Origin: Trametes villosa
Taxonomy: Eukaryota; Basidiomycota; Agaricomycetes; Polyporales; Polyporaceae
Direction: 5' to 3'
DNA: 64,000 nt
Assembly: GCA_002964805.2 (NCBI GenBank)
Contig: PUDQ02000005.1
Location: 310,001-374,000 of the forward strand
Numbering within the stretch: the first letter of the stretch is position 1; each line of letters opens with the position of its first letter. Below are positions 1 to 11,871 of this stretch, piece after piece. The notes under the pieces were generated by a model. The model had not been told where the DNA came from, made no database searches, and was given only the letters and a program-made list of their open reading frames with translations. Made by a program: the position numbers and the translations under genes.

Positions 1-369
1 AGCGAGGCAGCCGTATTATGTTATGTCGTGAAGCCGAGATTCATGCAGGAGAGGTCATGGTGGATGGAAGCTATGATACAGATGAGCGCACAAGGCGAGG
101 CACTTTGGCCGTGCTTGCCGCGTCTACGGCACTCGGCAGTGCAGTGCGCATCCCCTTATGGTAGGTGTTCAAGTTCGCGCCATATCCGCGCTTTCCTGTT
201 TGTTCTCCGTGAGTACATGTATAACTAGCGCGGTGCGCCATTCAGTCATTACTTCAAAAAAGAGTACTATCAGAACGTGTAGGGCTCCGCTACGCAAGTA
301 GTTACGTTGTACTCTCTAGGGAGGGGGGCGGTCATGCGACGAGGGGCACGAGCACAGTACAACGTGGGC

Positions 370-2281
370 TCACGCCGAAAACGTCCACGAGTGGGCGACA
401 CGATATTTCCAGGATCCCTCGACGTCACGTATGCCCCTCTCTCCCTGACGAGGTACATCAACTTCGCGCACCGCGCCTGAACTGCACGGACGTACCATGA
501 CCACCATTCCGTCTTCGCAGATCTTGAACGGCCAGCCAATCCCGCCGGGGCCTGGCATCGTCGCGCTCTCCGCGGCATCGATCTGCACAGACTTGTGGTA
601 GACCGCGTACGGGAGCGCACGCGGCTCCTCGTCGGGCATACGCATGGGGATGCGCGCTAGCACGGACGGAGACACGACAGTGAAGTACGGCGCCGCCTTG
701 CGCAAGTTCCTTTCCGTCTCCTCGCGCTCGGCGTGCGTGCGCCCCGCATGGGGGTGCGCGTGGAAGACGAAGAGGTCCATGGTAATTGGGCCCGTACGCT
801 CGTGCTCGGGACTGAAGCGCGGCAGGAGTGCGACCATGATGCGCGAGCCCGCAGTGCGCACAGATACCTTGACGCCGCTTGGGCGGTCGATGTGCGTGTA
901 GCGGAGGACGAGGGCATTGTCGAGCGCCCATTCCTCCCACAAGAGCACCTCCGGCGCAGGCCGCGCTGCGGCCGTGTGGATGCGCGAGAGCAAGGCGACG
1001 CGCGGCATGCAAAGGACGTAGCGGAACTGCACGCCGGAGTCTTCGGGGACGTCGACGGTGATCGCCACGAGCGCGTGTGCGGGGTCGTCCTGGAAAGCGC
1101 CGCGGTACTCGGTCGCCGGCCGGGGAGCCTCGCTGAATATTCTGAACAGGAAGGAGTGGTAACGTCGGCTAGGGTGGCATGGAAATTGGAGGACGCAGAC
1201 GTGGGGTGGGTCGACCTGCTCGACGTGCGATGACGGATGCGGATCGAAGCTGTATGCGAAGAGCTGGGTGTCCTGGCCTGTGAGGACGACGCCTTCGTCT
1301 ACAAGACGGCAGATCCAGCCACGCGTAGCAACATTCTGGAGGGGCTACTGTTAGCTGGCGTGCTTGAGAATGTATACGCCTAGGGCGAAGACTCACCAAT
1401 ACGATATCGCCGGTCTTCCAGTTATAGGCGTACACCCTGTCTCGCATCGTACAGGCAACGACGTCGCCACATATCTGAACCCCACGTGGAGAGGATGAAC
1501 CTACACCAACGGATTCAGGGATCTCGAGCACCCTGGAGATGGCAAGCGGGTGGGGAACGACACCTCCGTCTGGCCGAAGGAAGAATACACGGACTCCAAA
1601 TCTGAACCAGGGTAGGCTGTAAGGGATGTCTCCAAATAGTGGAAATCACCGATATGGCGCACCTGAAGTTGTTTACATCCCACCCGGTAATCGCCAGGAC
1701 TCCTTGCGACGGATCGCTTGCGCTGTGGTCCAGTCGTATCCCGACTCTATTCATGTCGAGAGTCCATTCGTTTGCCGGAACATAACGCGTCACAGAACGA
1801 GGGTGAGAGATCCGCAGCTCGGAGCCGACCTGTATTGTGACCAGGGGACCGTCGGAGTACAAGTCCTCAGGCAGGCTGTGCAGATGGCCGATATCGAAGC
1901 TACTAGGGGAGAATGTTGGGTTGGGGGCCAGTACGGAGTCGAGCTGCCATGCACGCTGGTATGCTTTCAAGCTCGCTAGACGGTCTGCAATAGCTGGTCC
2001 TCCGGGCGCCCCGTCAATGGCCCCAGACAGGGTGAGGTGGATCCGGTATTGTATCTCGCATGATGACTCGATGACTGCCCAAGTGCGCCGACAGACCTAC
2101 GATGAGCAAGCGTACGATCCGTACGATCAACGCAATTTGATCAGACCGCCGCCCCCGGATAAATGTAGTGGTAACATACCCGTCTGCAAGCCTTTAGGTC
2201 GATGAGATCGAGCTCAAGTAGAATAGCGACCAAGATTTCCGTGGGGATATCGACAAAGCTCGATGTACCAGCCGATTCCAT
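370..2281 (-). CDS. F-box protein A (559 aa, 5 exons)
   Basis: Exons 2281-2180, 2096-1663, 1616-1397, 1344-496 and 444-370 join in phase to 560 codons. The N-terminus (residues about 10-45) is an F-box: PTEILVAILLELD followed by a Cys-rich VCRR end. By family knowledge this would bind Skp1 in an SCF ubiquitin ligase, with the rest as substrate-binding part; the target is unknown. After the F-box comes a long segment (RPDGGVVPHPLA, QICGDVVAC, WEEWALDN) shared along its whole length with the + strand gene at 11872, about 70% identical by eye. The gene ends with a short exon coding SWTFSA. The last intron is also open in frame, so retention would only add residues. It is transcribed divergently from the F-box gene at 3797. 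The start was chosen because it aligns with the paralogue and exon 1 has the same 102-nt length. Confidence 0.85.
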
Positions 2282-2484
2282 GACTCCTAGGTAGTAGTCA
2301 CGAGCCGTCAAAGTACACGCACAAACAAGACAGAGGCTCCCAGTACTTCTCAACTCTGAGCTCAACGTAGGTGGTGGTCACTCCGCACGATCGAACGTCG
2401 GACTCTAGGCTACAGCACTGTTTCTAACCTGCTGTATACAGTCGCAAACAAGTTGTAGCTGGTCTGTAAAAGGGCAATTAGTTG

Positions 2485-3650
2485 CTTATAACTGTTGGCT
2501 TATAACTGTCGGTTAATAAGGCCTGTGAAGTCTTCACAGCACTCGAGCCCGCTGGTGCAAGGCTGCATCGGGTTTTTCGTGGTGGTCTTATAACCTGGTG
2601 TAACCCACGATAAGAGGAGCAACCACTACAATATATAGAAGTCTTGTAGTATTCCTTACAGCCGATTGTGTAGACGTCTAGCTATTGCCAATGACCGCAA
2701 GCCTTGTGAATATGCGACACCTTGCGTACCTTGTATACCTTCCGAGGGACCCCAGAAACTCGCCCAGGCACTGTTTCACTGCTTATCCATTTCCGGCTAG
2801 GGCGTTGGGAGTGAATCCGAATGATTGACACGACGCGAATATATTGAGCTATCTACTACATATGTCGAGGAACATTCTTGATACAAAGACGCACGTGGCC
2901 CACGAGACCGTGGTGAGCGGGAGCCAGCGAAGAGAGCAACGGGCAGGGGCCCGGTGGTGTGTCCGGACGGACCCAGACTGGGAGGAGGGATGGGGAACGG
3001 GTCGTTCGGGAAGAGTTCGGGAGAGTGGGGATAGCGAATGCGGCCTTGAGGGATATGAGATGTCGAGGCTGCAAAGGAATATCATCAGGGAATGATGCTA
3101 CAATGTAGCAAACCACCGCCTGTCCCTCTCAAAAACGCGGAGTATGCAAACTCGAGACAGCACGGTGCGCAGTACAAGCCCACCAACATGGACTCGGCAC
3201 GATGGCCGAGGAGCAGCACAGCTCTGGGCGATGGGAAGACGAGTGATCCATGGAAGAAGAAGAACCGGGTGAACGGTCGGAGACGACAGACTCGCCTTGA
3301 GTATATCCGCGACTTAAGGGCAGGTTTGCGGAGCTACGCGTCGGACTAGATGTTGTTTGACATGACCGGCATCACTCTTCGGGGAGGCCCGAGTCCAGTA
3401 ATTGGGAGCATTGCACAGTACTTGTGAGGGCGTAAAACAAGTTAGATGGAAGCTAAAGGCTTGCGGGAAGGTACTCAAGGTTTGGAAGCATTGTTGGTGC
3501 GAAGTATGGGATTATAACACCAGGCAAAAGTCGGTAATAACCCTGCAAGGAATATACTCGAAACGCAAGGTCATACAAGGGCTTTTCCTGGACTACCTTT
3601 TCCGGTCGTCCTTGCAAGCGCCGTAAGCTCAAATCAGCTCGCGACGGAAA
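2485..3650. other. Extra ~1.2 kb in the left divergent F-box promoter
   Basis: Both flanks of this segment align with the compact 370-bp promoter between the F-box pair at 11.5-11.87 kb (flanking blocks near 2290-2480 and 3650-3796). The segment itself has no counterpart there. It has no supportable ORF. It contains a doubled CTTATAACTGT near 2485-2515 and a short perfect palindrome (CTGTGAAG, T, CTTCACAG) at about 2522-2538. No clear terminal inverted repeats or transposase were seen. It is either an insertion in the left copy or a deletion in the right one. Confidence 0.6.
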
Positions 3651-3796
3651 ACCCGATGTGGTACTTTCCTTCTTCCTCGCACATGTACGACGGCTGCGGC
3701 CTGCTGCGGCACGAGCAATGCACGAGGTGCCTTGACGTACTCACTTCTCGACAGCGCGCATGTTCCAAAGTACCGCACATCTTCCCTGTGACGACC

Positions 3797-5563
3797 ATGT
3801 CAGAACTCGAGGCTCGCGGCCGGGAATACGCCTACACCCAGATCCCTCCAGAGATCTGGCACCTTATCGTGAACAAGCTCTCGAAAGCCGACCAACGCAG
3901 CTATCTCGCTGTGTCACGGCTTTTCCGCGACCTTGCGCGACCCCTCCTCTCCGTCCACATCACTATTCACCTCGGCATATGGAACGCCTCGAGGGAGCTC
4001 GAGCACGACCGCCTTTCGGAGTTCCAAGCGATGGAACAGCAGAAAGCCGCTGCGAACACGGAGAAGCTGCAATACATCATGCGCGACGCGCAATTCGCTC
4101 GCAGCGTCAAGGTGTTCACTGTAAAGGCCTTCACCCGATCACAGCCTGCATACTTCAGCACTGGTGAGGCATAACATCGATGTCAGAACACCAGATGGCT
4201 TACCAGTGTATGGGACAAACTGCAGAGCCAGTCGTGGACGCGTTCAGAATGCTCACCCGACTCCAGTCATTCCGGTGGTACGGTACCAAGCCATCCCTCT
4301 CGGCTTCTGTCCTAGCTGCCCTGGCGCGCACTTGTGGGCAAACGCTGAGCGAACTGCGAGTATTGTGCGCCGACTTTGCTCATCTCTATCGCCTATCCGT
4401 TGCTCACACCTTTCTAGTGCAGGTCAAGCGGGCGAGGACGCGGCGTCGTTTCTACCGCAGTTCACGAATCTCCATACCCTCTCGTTAGCAGGGAAGTCCC
4501 CTCAACGTCTCGCCGACATCATAACCGGTGGACCCGCGCCGAACAACTCCCTCTTCGTCCAGCGCGCGCCCAGCGCCCTCCGCAGCCTATCCATCTGGGG
4601 AGACGCAATTTGGGACACGCCACTCCACGTACTCTCCGGGCTGCAGGAACTCTCGCTGAAAGACACGCAGAGTCTGGAACAGCTTGACACGGTGTTCATG
4701 CACTGCCCGCAGCTGCGCTCGCTCGAGATCCTCACCAGCAGCACGTCGGCCGAGCCCGAGATCCTCGCCGCGCTCTCAGCGGCCCCTGACGCGCTCCCGC
4801 ACCTCACGTCATTCAAGCTCATCCTCGCAGGCAACTCATTTCTCGTGCGCGTGGGTCCGCTGGCCGCCTTCCTTGGCAACAAGGAGCACCTGCGGCGGCT
4901 GGACCTCCAATTCAACGACCCGTTAGACAGTGAGGTCGACTACGTGCAGTACCTCGACCTCTTCGCAGGCCACCCGCAGCTCGAGGTTGCTGGGCTGATG
5001 CTCGCGGGTGGGTATTTCATGCCGGAGGATCTGCAGCTGCTCGATGCGCGCCTCCCGCTGGGGCTCTCCGGGCTGCTGGTCAGCTTCTCGTTCCGCGCCG
5101 TCGACGACGCCGCGCAGGGCCACTTTTGGACACCGGTTGTGAGTTTCTCGATGTGCTCTTATTGCCGAATTTTTTATCTGAATTATGCTTTCGATTTTGC
5201 TTGCAGTTCAACAGGCGCGCCGCGCTGGGCTACCTGCACGTCGTGGACTACAACATAAACTTCCTCGGCGGCATCCGCCCCGCGCTACTCACCGACCGCC
5301 CGCCCTCGTTAGCACTGTTCGGACACAACAAACTGATATCCCGCATCGAATGCGACGCCGCGACCGGCCAGTCGGCGTATGGCCCAGCTTGGGAAGACGA
5401 GAAAATCTCTTTCCGAACCGCGGAGGACTTCGGTTGCGAGGACTGGGAATGGCTGCTACGAAGTCATGACTGGGACGGGCTGTGTACGTGCTCTTGGCGC
5501 TCTACGCACCAGTCAAATGGGACTGATTCAATGCTAGACCCACTGACTCTGGCGGCATGCTGA
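3797..5563 (+). CDS. F-box/LRR-like protein B (527 aa, 4 exons)
   Basis: Exons 3797-4163, 4226-4364, 4418-5138 and 5207-5563 give 528 codons. Residues about 14-50 form an F-box (IPPEIWHLIVNKLS...SRLFRDLARPLL). The middle (residues about 170-400) has irregular leucine-rich stretches such as LHTLSLAGK and LRSLSIWGD, and LREL/LQELSLKD types typical of fungal F-box proteins with degenerate LRRs. The likely role is substrate recognition in an SCF ligase; the substrate is unknown. The first intron was placed as 4164-4225 because the same donor and CAG acceptor work in the paralogue at 9723-11501 and keep phase; a 23-nt alternative is too short. Exon 3 (721 nt) and exon 4 (357 nt) have exactly the same lengths in the paralogue. 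Confidence 0.85.
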
Positions 5564-6256
5564 TTCCGAAAGCGCCGCCGCCCAGGCTGAAGAAAATCCA
5601 GAGGAGCGAATGTGTGGCAGGCGGGCCAGAACGAGCGGCGGGTGCTAATGGGTAGGTAGGCGTCCCGCCAGCAAGCTCACGGCGCGCTAGTAAGAACCTG
5701 ATATCAGTGGCTAACAACATACATCATTCGAATGGATGGACATACCTGTTCCAAGGGGCCCCGACGCGTCAGTGTGTACGTGAGCGTATCGACCAGCGAA
5801 GCACTCGAAGAAACCTACGGGCGAGCGTCCAAGCCGGCGTCGTACCTACAAAGCGTGGAACACAGGCCAATTCCCGAGCACCGTAAGGCACACCCCGTCC
5901 TTGCGCCAAGTCGCGGACAAACCAACATTAATACAGACCGCGGAGGTATCTATGTATCTACGTAGTATTAGAGACATGCATATGGCTAACTAGCGTGCCC
6001 AGCGTTCCCGCTGCCCCACGCGTGTGCGTGTATCCTGTGTACGCCGTGCGCCGCCGTCCTCTCCTCATTACAGTCGCTGGTGGTATATCGTGGCGGTGGC
6101 GAACCTAGTCGGCGGCAGCAACAGCAGTGGATACGCTGCATACACCAACTTAGCACCTCCTGGATCCCTAGAAAGAGGGTCGGCTTACGTTGACGTATAT
6201 CTCGGGCTGCCCAGGAGCGCGCGGGCGGTGTGTATATAAAAAGGGCCAGGCGTGCG
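5564..6256. other. Intergenic, no gene seen
   Basis: This is the 3' flank shared by the F-box gene on the left and the methyltransferase-like gene on the right, which converge here. Open frames are short and look non-coding. The homology between the two F-box B copies stops at the stop codon and does not enter this stretch. Confidence 0.6.
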
Positions 6257-8842
6257 CTATGCGTTGGGCGGCGCGCGGTGCTCCGGTTCTGGCGTCTCGG
6301 GCGCATAATCTTTGATGAACGCGTTCTCGCCGCGGATGTTCAAGAACGAATACTGCACGATGGATGTTAGTTCCACTGATCGCGTGCATGTCGTATGCAC
6401 TGCACGCACCTCTGCGAGCTCAACCCCGCTATGCCGGTTATAATTCGCATATACCAGGTTGATCTGCCCCACCCGCGTCAGTACAGCCGTATCTCCGCGC
6501 ACACGCCCGACAAACGATCACGCACCTCGCTATGGAACGGCCGCAAGCCTGACGCCTCCAGGAGCTGCCACCACTCCAGGAAGTCTTGGAAGCGCTGGTT
6601 CCACACGTGCAGCTCGATCTGCAGCTGCCCAAACGGCAGCACGCCCTCGCGCTCGTGCACCTGCACCGCCGCCGCGTCGGCGTCCGCACCCTGCGGGGGC
6701 GTGACGCGCTCGAGCGTGAAGTCGCGGATGATGCCGCGGAAGGTCTCCCACTCCCAGCCTTCGACGTCCATCCGCACGAAGTCAATATGCGAGTGTCCTG
6801 CGCGCCACAAAGCGTCAAAGCGCTGGTGTGCCTGAAATTACAGAGGGGACGCACCGTTCTCGGTCATGAGGCTCTTGAGCGTCCACGTCTTCGGATCGTC
6901 GCCTGCGCTGTGCCGATCGGTCGCGCCAAGCGCGATCTTCGCAAAGTGCGCGCGGTGCCGGAGCGCGCGGGGGATCTGCGACTTCGCGCCGTCCCCCTTC
7001 GTCGAGTCGTATATCCACACCTCGCAGAAGCGCGTGCTCTGCAGCAGTGTCGCCTCGAGCGAGTACGACGAGTCCACGCCTGGGTGAAACGGGATGGGGT
7101 GTCAGTATGGGCTCCATCGCAGCAAGAGGGGATGAGGTGGCAGATGGGATGAAGAGAGATGGCGTGAAACGAGATGCGAGGTGCTGCGACCCGCTCGGAG
7201 GCCGGATGCGGTTTGGCCAAGAGCGTGGCGTGACGCCCGCCGTACGGGCTCGCGCGGCTCACGAAGACGCCGGCGAGAACACAAGAGACGATACCCGAAC
7301 GCAAGAAAATACACGCAAGATGGGAGAAGCGGAAGTGTGGGTCCAGTATAAGTGGAAACGACTACTTAAGGCAAGTTCTATGCAGATATGGCTCCGCCCT
7401 CTTATGGAGAAATGGGCATAGAGTCTCGCTGGCCACGCGCGCGGCGCACACCGCGGTCCTCGACTTCGCCTTCGCTGTGCGGGCGGGAGGCACCCGTCTC
7501 GTTCACACTCGCGTACGCGACAGCGCCCAACTCTCCCATAGTTACGACGGCGCCGTTCACGTCTGCGCTAACTTCGCGCCTGTACCTCTGCCTCATTCAT
7601 GTGCGTGCCGTCGTCGCCTTCGTGACAAACCCGCTGCAAGCATTGAGTACGCGTGTCCTCTGCGCCGCCCTCCGCATTCCCGTCCTTTTCGGGCAGTGCT
7701 ACCCATTGGAGTGGAAGGGGAAGTGGAATGGCGAGTAAAAGCGGAACTTCGGCCTGTTGGAGCGTAGTTCTGCTTCTACCCCTGTAGGCCCCATGTACAA
7801 AGTCCAGCCCGCTGGACCACGCGTTCGCAGAAACATATACCGCAGAGCGTGTGGAACAAGCGGGCGCTGTGTCGTCGTCGGCAGCATCGACAGACCGGCA
7901 CAGTCATGCTGGCGGCGTTTGGTTTGGACGCGAGGTCAAGGAACGCAGTCACGCGTGCTCCGGCGTTCTGCGGAACATCCGTCGCGGAACATCTCGTTCA
8001 AGAGACAGAGCGTTGTCCCTGCTCCCAGACGACCGGACTTTCTAGCCACTGCGACCAACTCGGTGGGTTTAGCCAAGAGCGTGGCGTAACGCCCACCGGG
8101 CGCGGCTCTCGAAGACGCTGATGAGAGCGCGAGAGGTGGCACGAGAATGCAGGGATACCAGGGACGCGTATGGGAGGCAAACCTCGTCGCGCAACCGGTC
8201 AGGGACAGGTTCGCGCAGAAGCGCATGCGAAGCAGGCAAGAGAGAAGAGAAGAGATGTGCGTAACAGGTGGTTTGACGGAACAAGCGAAGGCGACGTACC
8301 GAAGGAATACACCACGCAGTCCGGCTTGTCCTCTATCCGCGAGAGACCGCAGAGCCATTTGCCGCCGTCTCCGAGGGAGCCTAACCGGTCGAGCTCGTGT
8401 GGGCAGTTGAATATGGGTGGGAAGAAGTCCCCTGTGAGAGACGTGTCAGGGGAAGAGCGAGAGAAGGATTCGCATGCGGACTGACAGACGGTGTACGGCG
8501 GCCAGGGGTCCTGGTCTGGGGGGAACCTGCGTGCAAGATGGACATGAAGGCAACTTCAAAAGCTGGGCGTGTGCGCGCGACGTACATAACGAGCTGGGCT
8601 GGTGTCGGCCCGAATTTTGAGATGAGCTCCTGGCGCTGGGGGAGCATGGCGCGGTACTTGCGCTCCTCTCTGACGAGGCGCGCCTCGAGCTCATGATTGT
8701 GCTTGTAAAGGACAGGAAGGGGCGGGCGGGATGAGCTAAAGAGCAGCCAGTACGCGCCGATGACGAGAGCAGCAAAGACAAGGGTGTATCGCGGGTGCCG
8801 CTGGCCGAAGTAGAGCGGGGACTTGGCCATCCTGAGAGACAT
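6257..8842 (-). CDS. Membrane-anchored methyltransferase-like protein (358 aa, 7 exons)
   Basis: Exons 8842-8586, 8526-8486, 8431-8300, 7079-6855, 6797-6526, 6463-6410 and 6352-6257 give 359 codons. An N-terminal hydrophobic helix (YTLVFAALVIGAYWLLF, residues about 19-36) after a basic stretch suggests a type II membrane anchor. It is followed by a conserved CPH...GDGGKWLCGL...YSFG block, then IDFVRMDVEGWEWETF (FkbM-like DVEG acidic motif) and NLVYANY near the end. This order matches the fungal Methyltransf_22-like family, which I know from memory; the substrate is not known. Intron 3 (7080-8299) is about 1.2 kb, far longer than any other here, and contains ~85-bp direct repeats. The ORF can be read further upstream but only from a GTG, so the ATG at 8842 was chosen. 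Confidence 0.8.
7080..8299 (-). repeat. Oversized intron with two ~85-bp direct repeats
   Basis: Intron 3 of the methyltransferase-like gene contains two related blocks, about 7209-7300 and 8066-8150. Each carries the core GCCAAGAGCGTGGCG followed by TAACGCCC or TGACGCCC. The first ~29 bases match at all but two positions. The spacing is about 857 bp, which suggests a tandem duplication or an inserted segment. No transposase or intact ORF is visible between the repeats. Confidence 0.6.
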
Positions 8843-9379
8843 GCGGAGCGGTGGGCCGCGTGGGGCGTCGCGCAGACGTGGCGGGGGTCGGGAGACGGCG
8901 AGGGCGAAGGCGGGGACGATGTCGAGAAGGAGAGGAGGGGAAGGGAAGATGGGTCGGGCGGAGGCGCTCTGGGCCAGCCGGCTAATCACTCAAAGCCCCC
9001 GCCCTGCCCCAATCCGGCCACCAGATCTTCCCCTCTCCCACGTGTTTCTGCGCCGCCAAGCACCCGACCCCGCCTCTTTTGGCGACTCCACTGATGGCTG
9101 CGCTCCTTCTCAGGCTCTTGCCACCACCCTTCAGCTTCAGCTTCAAGGTCGTCCACTTCAACTGCTGAGACAAAGGCAATGTTTCCGTGCGTAGCAATTT
9201 CGAGAAAACTGTGTTCGAGCGTCGCCCTACAATCGAAGTATCGACGACATCAAATTCAGGCAACCGCTTTTCGTGCCTTGTGTAGTGGCAGTGCCCAGCT
9301 TCGTACCGTCATCAGTGCCAGGCCGTCTACCTGGAGAAGATCCCCGACCAGACATGCAAGTAGCTCGTATATCGGACCT
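8843..9379. other. Intergenic, upstream of methyltransferase-like gene
   Basis: No supportable gene. The minus-strand frame of the methyltransferase-like gene stays open upstream to about 8989, but without an ATG. The rest shows only short open frames. Confidence 0.5.
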
Positions 9380-9460
9380 TTACTCATCGACCTTACAACG
9401 AAGATGTTGGTCGGTATTCTATTCGAGATCGCTCCCAACGACTTGATTCACTCGTTCCCG
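9380..9460 (+). pseudogene. Decayed F-box fragment
   Basis: Translation reads IDLTTKMLVGILFEIAPNDL, which lines up residue by residue with the F-box of the gene at 11872 (VDLPTEILVPILLELDPGDL). The conserved Pro and Glu are replaced (Thr, Lys). There is no usable upstream ATG in frame and a stop follows at about 9467. It looks like a relic of another F-box copy of the A type, in the same orientation as A'. Confidence 0.5.
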
Positions 9461-9722
9461 ACCTCGTAAATACTGTATGCCGTCAGTCGCCGCAAACCCG
9501 GACCAGGGCGGCTTTCCGCGCGTACCGCAGTGGAAATTTACCCGTCCGACCGACGCGGTACGGCCGGTGGACGAAGGCGCGTACGATACCGGGATGCTGG
9601 CCGGGGGGAAGGCATTAGCGTTCGCCACGAAAAAGAAGTACGAAACCCAACGTCTCTTGCCCTGCGCTCACACTTTTTCGTTCGCTCTTCGCTGACCCTC
9701 GCTGTCTATTGAGCCCTCGTCG
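9461..9722. other. Intergenic, no gene seen
   Basis: Short stretch between the F-box relic and the stop codon of F-box B'. No match to the 3' flank of F-box B was noticed. Confidence 0.4.
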
Positions 9723-11501
9723 TTAGCATGCCGCCGGAGTCAAGGGGTCTAGCAATGAATCAGTCCCATTTGACTGGTGCATAGAGCGCGAAGAGCACGT
9801 ACACAACCCGTCCCAGTCGTGGCCCCGCAACAGCCACTCCCAGTCCTCGCACCCGAAGTCCTCCGCAGTCCGGAAAGAAATCTTCTCGTCTTCCCAGGCT
9901 GGTCCATACGCCACTTGGCCTGCCGCGGGGTCGCGCACAATCTGGGAGATTTGTTTGTTGTGGCCGAACAGTTCTAACGAGGGTGGGCGATCGGTGAGCA
10001 GCGCGGGACGGAGGCCGCCGAGGATGTTTGTGTTGTAGTCCACGACGTGGAGGTAGCCCAGCGCGGCGCGCCTGTTGAACTGCAAGCAAGACCGAAAGCA
10101 TGGTTCGAGTCAACGATTGGGCAAGAAGAGCGCACCGAGGAACTCACAACACGGGTCCAATAGTGGCCCAGCGCGGCGTCGTTGACGGCGCGGAACGAGA
10201 AGCTCACGAGCAGCGCGGAGAGGCCCAGCGGGAGGTGCGCATCGAGCATTTGCAGATACTCCGGCATGAAATACACCCCCGCGAGCATCAGTCCAGCAAC
10301 CTCGAGCTGTGGGTGGTCTGCGAAGAGGTCGAGGTACTGCACGTAATCGGTTTCGCTGTCGAACAGGTCGTTGAATTGCAGGTCCAGCCGCCGCAGGTGC
10401 TGTTTTGGCTGAAGGAACGCGGCCAGCGGACCCGCATGCACGAGGAATGAGTTGAACGCGAAGATGAGCTTGAATGACGTGAGGTGCGGGAGCGCGTCGG
10501 GGGCCGCTGAGAGCGCGGCGAGGATCTCGGGCTCGGCCGACGTGCTGCTGGTGAGGATCTCGAGCGAGCGCAGCTGCGGGCAGTGCGTGAACACCGTGTC
10601 GAGCTTTTCCAGACTCTGCGGGTCTTTCAGCGAAAGCTCGCGCAGCCCGGAGAGTACGTGAAGCGGCGTGTCCCAAACTGCGTCTCCCCAGATGGATAGG
10701 CTGCGGAGCGCGCTGGGCGCGCGCTGCACGAAGAGGGAGTTGTTCGGCGCGGGTCCACCGGTTATGATATCGGCGAGGCGTTGAGGGGACTTCCCTGCTA
10801 ACGAGAGGGTGTGGAGATTCGTGAACTGCGGTAGAAACGTCGCCGCGTCCTCGCCCGCTTGACCTGCACTAGAAAGGTGTGAGCAACGGATAGGCGATAG
10901 ACATGAGCAAAGTCGGCGCACAATACTCGCAGTTCGCTCAGTGTTGACCCGCAAGCACTAGCCAGGGCATCCAGGACAGAGGCCGGGAGGGATGGCTTGG
11001 TACCGTACCACCGGAATGACTGTAGGCGGGTGAGCATTTTGAGCGCGTCCACGACTGGTTCTGAAGTTCGTCCCATCCCCTGGTCAACCGCCTGAGGCTC
11101 TGACATCAATGCTATGTCTCACCAGTGCTGAAGTATGCAGGCTGTGATCGGGTGAAGGCCTTTACAGTGAGCACCTTGACGCTGCGAGCGAATTGCGCGT
11201 CGAGCACGATGTGTTGCAGCTTCTCCGTGTTCGCAGCGGCTTTCTGCTGCTCCATCGCTTGGAACTCAGTGGGACGGTCGTACTCGAGTTCCCTCGAGGT
11301 GTTCCATATGCCGAGGTGAATAGTGATGTGGACGGAGAGGAGGGGTCGCGCAAGGTCACGGAACAGACGAGACACGGCGAAATAGCTGCGTTTGTCTGCG
11401 TCTGAGAGCTTGTTGACGATGAGGTGCCAGATCTCTGGAGGGACCTGGGTGTAGGCGGCATAATCCTGGCGGGCTCTGAGCGACTCGGCGAGTTCTGACA
11501 T
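9723..11501 (-). CDS. F-box/LRR-like protein B' (531 aa, 4 exons)
   Basis: Exons 11501-11123, 11060-10922, 10868-10148 and 10079-9723 give 532 codons. It is the inverted paralogue of the gene at 3797-5563, with the same introns and exons 2-4 of identical length (139, 721, 357 nt). The proteins look about 90% identical. It has the F-box VPPEIWHLIVNKLSDADK near residues 18-35 and the same leucine-rich middle. Exon 1 is 12 nt longer than in the other copy. The start at 11501 (MSELAES) is the first real ATG; the frame runs further upstream only via non-ATG codons. It is transcribed divergently from F-box A', start codons 370 bp apart. Confidence 0.85.
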
Positions 11502-11871
11502 GGTCGCCACGGGCAAGATCTGCGGTGCATTCGAACACAGTGCGCGCTGATGAGAAGTGAGTAGGTCGAGGCACCCCGTGTATTGCTCGTGCCGCAGCCG
11601 TCATACATGTGTGAGGAAGGGAGAAAGCACCAGAGTCGGACCGGGCTCTGAGAACTTTTGGTACGATATCGATCTGTTTATGGCCCTTTCAAAATCCGGT
11701 TACTCATTGTTTGTCATTGTATATAGCAGGTCAGAAACAGTGCTGTCCCCCCGACGACGCTCGATCGTGCTCAGAGCCACCACCTGTGCCGAGGTCAGAG
11801 TCGAGACTGCGAGCCTACAACTTGTTTGCGCTTGTAAGCTTGTACCGTTGCGCCGTTACTACCTAGGAGAC
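11502..11871. promoter_or_regulatory. Compact divergent promoter of F-box B'/A'
   Basis: These 370 bp separate two divergent start codons and so must hold both promoters. The stretch aligns, inverted, with the outer parts of the left A/B intergenic region, for example the block with ACATGTATGACGGCTGCGG here and ACATGTACGACGGCTGCGG at about 3681. Conservation of these flanking blocks in both copies suggests that they carry the shared control elements. Confidence 0.55.

Noticed and set aside
1500..1560. Apparent frameshift between F-box A and A' exon 3
   Set aside because: It vanishes when exon 2 is read as ending with two bases of a codon: both copies then share one open frame (LLRPDG/FLRPDG).
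4164..4225. A 23-nt intron in F-box B
   Set aside because: Too short for a spliceosomal intron. The later CAG acceptor gives 62 nt, keeps phase and also works in the inverted copy.
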